Part shown: in pieces, positions 12,601 to 21,600 of the stretch
Layout: every line of letters begins with the position of its first letter
How positions within the stretch are numbered: position 1 is the first letter of the stretch
NCBI GenBank assembly: GCA_006937955.1
Contig: SSNP01000015.1
Location: 4,837,489 to 4,901,488 of the forward strand
DNA length: 64,000 nucleotides
DNA from: Pachypanchax playfairii
Lineage: Eukaryota > Chordata > Actinopteri > Cyprinodontiformes > Aplocheilidae
Direction: 5' to 3'
Made by a program: the position numbers and the translations under genes
The notes under the pieces: generated by a model
What the model saw: the letters and a program-made list of their open reading frames with translations, nothing else
The model's database searches: none
Told to the model about the DNA's origin: nothing

Positions 12601-15600
12601 ACCTAAGAACCCAAGGCTTTCATTGTGTCTGCTTGATCCTTTCAGGAGGCAGTGAAGTCTTTTGTTCAAATATTAAATACCACCAGCAGTTAACTATGTC
12701 TTCCTAAGCTGCTTTCCTCTGGTTCATGATAAATCTCCTCCAAAAATTACAGCAATGATTTACTTTGATATATGTGCTTGCAGGGCAAGTTTTAGAAGTG
12801 CTCAAGATGAAAGGCACACAATAGCTGCCCTCGGTTGAAAGCGGCACAGTGCACAGACTATGCACAATATTAATAACAGCCTGCTGAAGCTTTTCCTCTC
12901 TATCACATTCTTTCCATATCCACATACACCCAAACGTAGCGTGCTGACCTTACTCAGCTTCTTTAATGCCTGCGTGGTCATTCTGTCACAGGGTGAAATT
13001 GAAAGACATTCTTGTAATGCTAGATATGGGAAAATTAAATTTTTGCTCTTCAGGGTCATGGTCACCAAGTGGCTCATTGTTAATGTACATTTTACAAGGA
13101 TCTGACGAAGGAACTTGCGCATTCTATTACATCAGTCCTACAAACTGCAGAGTTCATTGAATTGAGGCAAAAATAGTTGCTGTATTTATATATACTGGTG
13201 CAGATTAATGCCATCCATGGTCTTCTGTGTTGTTACATTTACTACAGTTAGTTTTAGTTTAGTTGACTTTTTCCTTAACATGTATTATTTGTGTTCCAGC
13301 GGTTTGCAGTGGAGAGATGACAGACTCTGCTGGTGTGGTACTGTCTCCTAATTGGCCCGAGGCCTATGACAAGGGGCAGGACTGCATCTGGGGTATCCAT
13401 GTGGAAGAAGACAAGAGGATCATGCTTGACATCCAAGTGTAAGAGTCCATACTAAGATCTGAAACTAGAAATCAAACAGGGAAGTCAGGAAGTCTGGCAG
13501 GAGGTCAGACTGAGCTCACAATGTTTAACTCGCCATTCCTGGGTGTAAAGTCATCCTTGTTTTGTCACCTTATCAACTAGCCTCGTACAACGACAAACAT
13601 ACATCCACAAAAAGCAAGAGTTTCTGTGTCAGCAGTTGTTAATTAGATATTTTTCTTTTCTTTTTTTACACCCGCCTACATTAAGAATTCTGTACCGCTT
13701 CCAGCTCGCTCTCTGACCAGATTAGCCAGTAAGCCTCCCTGCTCTCACTTCCCTGGTGTCTGCCTCCGAGTTGGCTTTGAAATGAATATGCTCTGGCAGT
13801 GAAATACTCGGAGCCACTTATCCAGTCTACCCAACTATAATTCAGCACACATGTACAGATGTCAAAACAGACACATGCACACACTTTTCACCTTCACACA
13901 TCACTCTTACATGAATACACTCTTTCAAACACACAGATACGTTTATGTATGTCCACTGAAAGACGCCCACATTCTCATATCTGAACCAGTTAGGGATCTC
14001 AGATTACATGAAAGCTATCACACCATCTTGATTTCTTTGGGGCATATTTCCAAAAAGCAATACAACCCCAGGTTTTGCATTAAAATCTACATCTTGTCTT
14101 ATTATCTTATATGGATTTATCACTTTAGCTCAAATTAGTGATTCCCATAGTAATACCATGCACATCCATCCTTTAGTGAGCAGAAAACAATACATCTTAA
14201 GTGATTTGTGTTATTGCCTGAAGCACTTGCACAGCGAGGCACCGAGAGGTTAAAATTAAACTAGTGGGAATACTGCCAGAGGTTTTGCCAAAACAGAGTC
14301 AGTAAAAAGACTCATATGGCAGTTATTAAGATATTGTGTTGCAGTGGTCATTTATGCATGCAGGCATTTTTTTTTTCAAGTAAGATGTTTTCCATATCCG
14401 TAAATCTTTCTGGGCAGCCTCCTGGAATTAATGTTTAATTACAACATGAGGTCTGGAATCAGTGCAGACAGATTTCAGTTCTCCAAAGTGATAGATCACC
14501 TATAAAACAGATTAAATCATCAGCATCATAGCTGCAAATCTTTTGTGGAAGGGAGCATGTCGAGGTGCAGAGATGATGAATCGCTGCTGATTTGAAACAC
14601 TTGATTAGTTCAAAGATTTATAAATCAAATACACGAGGAACACATTAATATATGATCACAGGAATGTTAACAAGACCCAGTGTTTGGCTTCAAACTATGA
14701 ATATTTTTGTTATTTTCTTGTGATTTAGCATCTTCTGACAACAAGAGTGTAATTAATTTTAATGTGTAATGCTGGTTTAATTATTACTTAGTATAAATGT
14801 ACAAAAACATCAGCATGTTAAAACAACAACCCTTTATTTTTTTTCAAAACTTTCATTGCTGATACGGGATTGAAATAATGTCAGTGCTTTAATCTGAGTC
14901 TGGAGTTGTTGCTGTGGCTTCAGTTGGCCACCAGATGTCCCTGCTCATAGTTAGACTGAAACCTCAAACCTCTGAATCTTTTATAATTCAGCATGCTGTC
15001 TTCACAATGTTTAGATGGCTAAAGGCATTTAGTTGCTGCCATGTGAATGACGGGCTCCCTATTTGTGTTAACATGCATTTGAACAGGTGTGTCAAATGTA
15101 TTATTGTTCATAAAATCAAAACAGTTTGAAACACTGTTTAGTGAAACTATATGTAGTCTACTTTCCGTTGTATTCCCATTGTCCAAAACAAAAGACAAAA
15201 GTTACACAAAATTCTACAGCAGAAAAGAAATATGTACAAGGAAAATACAGCCATATAGGTTCTAGTTGTACACAGAAAAACATGAAAACAAAACAACAAA
15301 TGAGATCAACCAGAACCCACAAAACAAGTGTAAATGCTTCCAACAGTAGTTTCTTCAACTCCAAATTGGACACTGGAGATGGCAGCTTAGCTCACTTTAA
15401 TGCATCACCAGGGGGCATGGTGGTCTCTCCTGCAACATATACAGGTCTTGTTGACAACCTATTAAAAACCTCCAAACCTGTTAAAATACCAACCAATTAA
15501 CACTTGAATGTAGATATACAGATTTTAATATTTCTTATGCATATTTCTCCATCATTATCCAGGCACAAAACCAACAGGAAATACCACAATGCACTTGGAT

Positions 15601-18600
15601 AAAAATCTCAGGTAACATAGATCACGTAGCCAAAAATCATGTATTACAAACCACATATTACAAATACATAGTAAACTACCATGTTTATATATCTTTTGTA
15701 AATATTAATAATATGATTTTTATACATTTGGAAATATTCTAATTCACTAATAAAGTAGCTGATGAGTGTAGAGCTCTGTGACGGTGCATGAAAGCATCTC
15801 AGAAACATCATGTTTACTTTAACACTGAAGGGTTTTGTTTTGCAGTCCATGTAATTCTAATGGGTCATGTAGATCATGGACACCATAACGGGTTGTCATC
15901 CTGTGTGAAGAGGATTTTTAGGCTGATTAAAATAATGTAAATGTTTACATACATAACAAACCAACTATTTCTGTCAGAGTTGTGGAGTTAGGATTGTTTT
16001 AGAAGTTTTTGAAATGCAGTTCTATTGCCGATCTAACGATGTAAATCATAGCTGAGCTTAGATTGAGAGTCATATTTATAGTGAGGGGGAGATTGTTGAG
16101 TCATTGATGGTGATTCAGATTGACTGGTTCAGTTTAATAATGCATTGGTTTATTTCTGGATGCACTACACATTACACACTTCATCAACAATGGCTGAAAA
16201 ACTATGACATTCTGGTCTGTGCAGCAGTTTATTTGGCCTCACGGTAATATAACTGTCAGCTGGGCTTGAAGTAGCTCAGTGAGTCTAATTTTACCAAAAA
16301 CATTTCAATAAAATACTTTAAAAATCATTTTACAAACAGTGGAACCAGAACAGGTTTTAGGGTTTTTTTTTTAAATTGGAACTGTTAGATCCCAAAAGTT
16401 ATCTCTGAGGCTTACAGGCACGGAGATATGGACCATCATTCTGATTGATCCTCATGCAGACTAAAAGCTTCCGAGAATACCAACAAAACACCATGTCTGA
16501 ATATCACACAGGGCTTTGTGTGACCCTGCATTCTTTTCTGTTCTTTAAATGGAGATTAGGACTCGGTGATTAATGCTCGATGTTGAAAGTCTAGCAGTGC
16601 ACCTTGGGTAAAGAAGAAAGATCAGAGGGGATTTTTTTCCATGCAGAAGTAAACAAGGTTGATTCGGGGTAATCTGATTTTCATTCCAAGATCTCGTTTT
16701 AAATTGCACCACCCTAAAGTTTGTTTTAATCCCAGCCATGCGAGGATGCTCACTGTAAATTAATAACACTGCGGACGGCTTTAGTTTATCTCAAAGTTGG
16801 TCAAGCATGGCTGTCTTTGCAGTTGAAGAAGCCTGCTGATCCCCACAGGCCCGACCATTACCTTTGTGTCTGATCCGTTTAGCTTGAGAAAAGCATTCCT
16901 AAAGGCCTTGGTCAACGTGTAATTTGTGTCAAAGTGTGTTTGCATGCGAAAGGCTCTTGTGGATAAGAGCTGTCTCATTATGAGGGTGGGAACACACTTT
17001 TCCACATTAATGAGAATGTTTTCTGTGTTATCATTCATCACTGTGCCTGTGCTGGCAATTACAGAGGAGCAGTGTGCATAATGAGGACTGATTAATTAAT
17101 TTAGGCCAAACAGGAGGGCTGGCTCTGTGCTAATTAGCATGGAGCGCGGCTCGAGCAAGAGCCAGAAACAAGAGGTTACAGCTGATATCCCCACCTGTGG
17201 AACAAAAAGGTGAATGGTTCACATATGGATTAGCATTCAGCGCACCCTGTATATGTTTCACAGTGCAACACATGAATTAGTGTTTGTGTACATTTACTGA
17301 CCAATAACGTAGCTTATTTACTCTGAGTTTATAGAGTCCTCTGGTGGAGATTTAAAGAAGTACATGCCATCAAATCCATGATTCTTTATTGTAGAAGGTC
17401 AGATCGTATTTGAAACTATTGGAATAAATCAAACAGGAAGATTTAGAGGGTTGCCTTTGGAAGCATTACACTGAAAGCAATTTCTATTCAGTTTAAGTTA
17501 CTGGAGATTAGCTGTGGCTTCTTTAGACTTGTCAGGTTGGTGAAGGAGACAAATGCCTAGAGGCTGGTAAAAAAACACACACCAGCCATCCCTTCATTCG
17601 TTCTGCTGAATTAAGCTGCTGTGTTTAACATGCAGAGGAGTTTTAGTAAATCCTCCAAGAGTTTGGTTTTATATTTATATATAAGGAAACTTGAGGGTTC
17701 TACAAAGAATCTTAACTGTTTCTTGGACTATTTTGGACAGTGTTCTCTGATATTTTTCCTGGGAGCATTTGGAGCCACTCTCCCAATTTAGTCATTGTCA
17801 GCCATTATTACTTGGTATTGCTGCACCTTTTACAACTGTCTCTTTAGGTAGTCTGCTGACCACCACAGTGCCCAGTGAGTTAGCTGTCACCTGTTTGTCT
17901 GTCTGGCTCTGGGAGTCCTACAGTATCTTAACTCTGTCATTCTTCACCACTCTTGCTGGAGCCTTTGACTGCAAGACCTCCTGACCATGCGCTGCACAGA
18001 TGCAGTATTCTAAACTACATTAATGTTATTCTAAAACTTTAAAACAGAAGATAAACTCACATTCATTGAATGAAAATAGTTGTATGCATATTTACAGATT
18101 TTGCTGCACTGGGAAATGACTGCTTTAACTGTTAAGAAGAAGCCAGGTGGGATGGCATTTGAATGGTGTTATTACACAGTTGCTACAGAGAAGAAAATTG
18201 TGTAGTCGTTAGCTGTGCAAGTGTGGAATGAAAGCACTTTAGCTTTCTTCCTGGTGTTCCCATGGTTCTGAGTGTGTTTGAAACAGACTGCTGAATTAAT
18301 AGTCTGAGCAGTTTAAAATAACTTTAACTGCAAAGTTCTTAATTATTTACAGGGAATGAGGGAAACTATTTTTTGTTAAAATTATAAAATGCAGTCACTG
18401 GAAATAATCACTTGTTATCAGTGCCAAATGATAGACACGCATCCCCTCTCTTCAGGTGTGTTAGTGCTTTCTTGGCAGAGGAAAGCTATGAAATGCAATT
18501 CTGTGAGAAGCCTTGATGACATAATCAGCATGTGGAGGAGAGCTTGAATAGAAGTGTAAAATACAAAATAAAGTTGCAAACTAACTGGGTGTATTGTTCC

Positions 18601-21600
18601 TTTGTGAGAACCACAGATGGATGCTCCCAAGTTTTAATGTGACTAAGAAGGTGAGAGTGTCTGGTTTTACAGATAGCCCAATTTTATTCTGCTGATTCCC
18701 TCCGAAGACCAAAGACATGTATAAAATGTTTTGATGGATTAGAACATCAAACTGCCAAACATTACTGGCACTGACTCAACAGCTACTGATTGTCAAAAAC
18801 TGTCAAATGTTTAAAATGTTTTGTTTTTTTTCAAACTAGATGAATTTAAGGCCTAGTGTTCCTTGAAGCAAAGTCATAAATATATCATTTAGAGAAATAA
18901 TGGAGATGTAGCCATTTTGGACAAATTTCTAAAATAATTTGTAGTTGCATTTGTAGTATCTGTTAAAGACTCCCATCTGCTGTCACACAGAATTTTATTT
19001 GAATATCACCAGATAAAGTGTTTTCGCCATTTTTCTCGTGTGTAAATGTTGATCATGTGGCGGTCATCTTGAATCTGATTGGCTTCAAAAGTTAATCAGT
19101 TGTAGATCTATCAAATAATTACTTTCTGTGAGTTTAAACTCTTCTAATGGGTCATAATTTGTCTACATAAGCACACACACACACACACACACGCACAGAA
19201 AGGCAAAAACACAATGGTCCACTTTCAGCTGCGGGAGATAATTGCCAGTTTCTGACAGGACAACTGTGTCCTGCTCTCTCCACAAGTAGATGATCAGATT
19301 AATTCTAATCATGTGGGTGTGAAATTTATATTTTTCACCTAATAATTGAGTAGTGGCCCACCTCAGGTCCACCTGTTGGATGCTGATGATCGATCTGAAA
19401 AGACAGAAACAGAAGGACAAAAGAAGGAGCGGAGAGCTCCAAACTTGATTATAGTGTTGCATACATCTTTATTTTGACAGGTTATCTTTTTTTTGATCAC
19501 ATGTTTAGAATGAGTATATGACTTTTTTGAATGGAGTTAGTTTCAATTTGAAAACTCTTATAAAAGTCTTATAAATGGTTTTGCCACTGACAAGCAGTCA
19601 GCCAGCTGAGTTTTGGAGTTTTCCCAATGGGTCGTCCCTCTTTCAAAATGTTCTGGCACAACCCGTTTTTATCAAAGTGCACATTCTAACGAAGTGCAGC
19701 AATCTCTTAAAACACACAGTCTCTTCATGGGGTGATGATGACGAGGACTGAATGTTCAAACAGTGTGGGTCCACTTTAGAACAGTTGATGCTAACAATGC
19801 TCAGTGTTGACAATTGCAGCCAGTCTTTTAAGGGCAGACAGATGCAACGGGACTGCCAGAGCTCTCATGTGAGACTAGTCCAACTTTATCAATATTTTAT
19901 GCTAAATCTTGCACTTAACATGCATTTCCTTATATAATAAAAACTAATTAGCATCTGATACCCTTACAATGTGTGTAGCCTAACAGGACATACAATTTTA
20001 TTTCCATTCATGCATATTGAAGAAATCTTGGTTCAACGTTTTACATTTGGAGTTTGTTTGTCTGAAAAATCACATTTTGGAACTTTTACTATAACAATGT
20101 TTTGCTTTATGAGACCATATAAAGCTCTAAAAAGTTATACTTTTTTGCATGTTCTTCTTTTAACTGTGTATTTATTGTAGATATGCATCACATTCCAAAG
20201 CTGTAAAACTGTAAGTTAGAAAAAGCAGTCCACATTCCTGACCAACCTCTGCATTCTAATTCATTGATTTTTGGTATTTTTTGCCTCTTTATGTACTCAT
20301 TTGTTTATAATAATAATAATAATAATGCAAATACATACAGTCAGTAACCTCTTGTATTTTGACCACCAGCATTAAGTTGAGAATATGTTCATAACTGGTT
20401 CTCTTCCTCCAGCACCAGCAGTCCCCCCCCACCAAAAAAAAAAAACTTCCATAGATTTTTTTTCCTTCTCAGTCCCCAGTGTGTGAGTAAATGTCAAACT
20501 TGACTGTTGTTTTATTAAGTGAGCAAGAACATATGTGGAAAAAAAGGCTAATGTATTCTTAAGTTAATCAGCAAAGGCAAAAATTCTGGCAACATTTCAT
20601 GGATTTATATTCAGACCTTAAAGTACGTTACAGGAGAGATTTAGTTGCTTAGATTACTTATATCCCTTGGTACTCCTGTATTTATGTAACTGTAATTTCT
20701 GCTTATAAAAGACAATGAAATATTTCATTCATCTGTATTTATTACATATTATCATACATCCATAAATGCACAATTGTAGATATTCATGAAAGGAATTGGA
20801 GCTTGGAGGTTATGAATTATTTAGTGTTTACTTCACATCACTTCCATCCAACATAAACAGAAATAAAATTACTGCTGACATGTCTTATATCATCAGCTTT
20901 TGCTTTCATCACCTAAGAGAGGAACCGCGCATTTAACATTATGTCCTCTGTGCAAAATATTCAGCAAATACATTATAGAAATGTGAATTGTTGATCATGT
21001 TTGTAATTTAAAATCCTTCTTTCAGCCTCAATCTTGGCAAGAATGACCAGCTAACCTTCTATGATGGCGATGACCTGACAGGCAATATCCTGGGTCAGTA
21101 CAGTGGCACACGGCCCCACTTCAAGCTGTACACCTCCATGTCTGATGTGACCATCCAATTCCAATCAGATCCTGCCACCAACATCTACGGTTACAACAAC
21201 GGATTTGTTGTTCACTTCTTTGGTAAGACAATAAGTTTGTGTATTTAGCTAAGTTTTATAGTTTGTCTGGGTAGCACCCACTAGCAGACCTGTGGGAAGA
21301 TGTGTTTTTTTTCCAATGGGGTAATGATCATTGACATACAGTATGAGCGTAAATTGATTCAGAAACAAAATGACTGCCCCCTGGTGGCTGGTTCCAGAAT
21401 AAGTTTTTTTTTTTACTTCCAGTTGATGATTATTCATATTTTGGTGTTATTTGTTGTTTTAAAATTCCATGATTGTGTGCTGGTGAGTAGGCAGTAGGCA
21501 GGACTTTTAGATTCACACATCCACTCTTCAGACTCTGGCTCCAGAGAATGCAACAACACCAGCAGGATGTTATGGCTCAGAAAGGTGAAGATGCATCATC

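Larger units (their letters stand above)
13439..21025 (+). other. sez6: 7.6-kb sez6 intron inside CUB3
   Basis: The longest visible gap within a domain. It holds a (CA)n tract at 19171-19192, CTCF-like and homeodomain-type motifs (own entries), an (ATA)n run near 20308, and no credible exon. The open frame at 15126-15500 has no domain, splice context or biased composition. Confidence 0.75.

Noticed and set aside
15126..15500. 124-codon open frame in the CUB3 intron
   Set aside because: Low-complexity Lys/Thr/Asn-rich product, no domain, no splice context; lies within an intron of sez6 and an antisense frame overlaps it.
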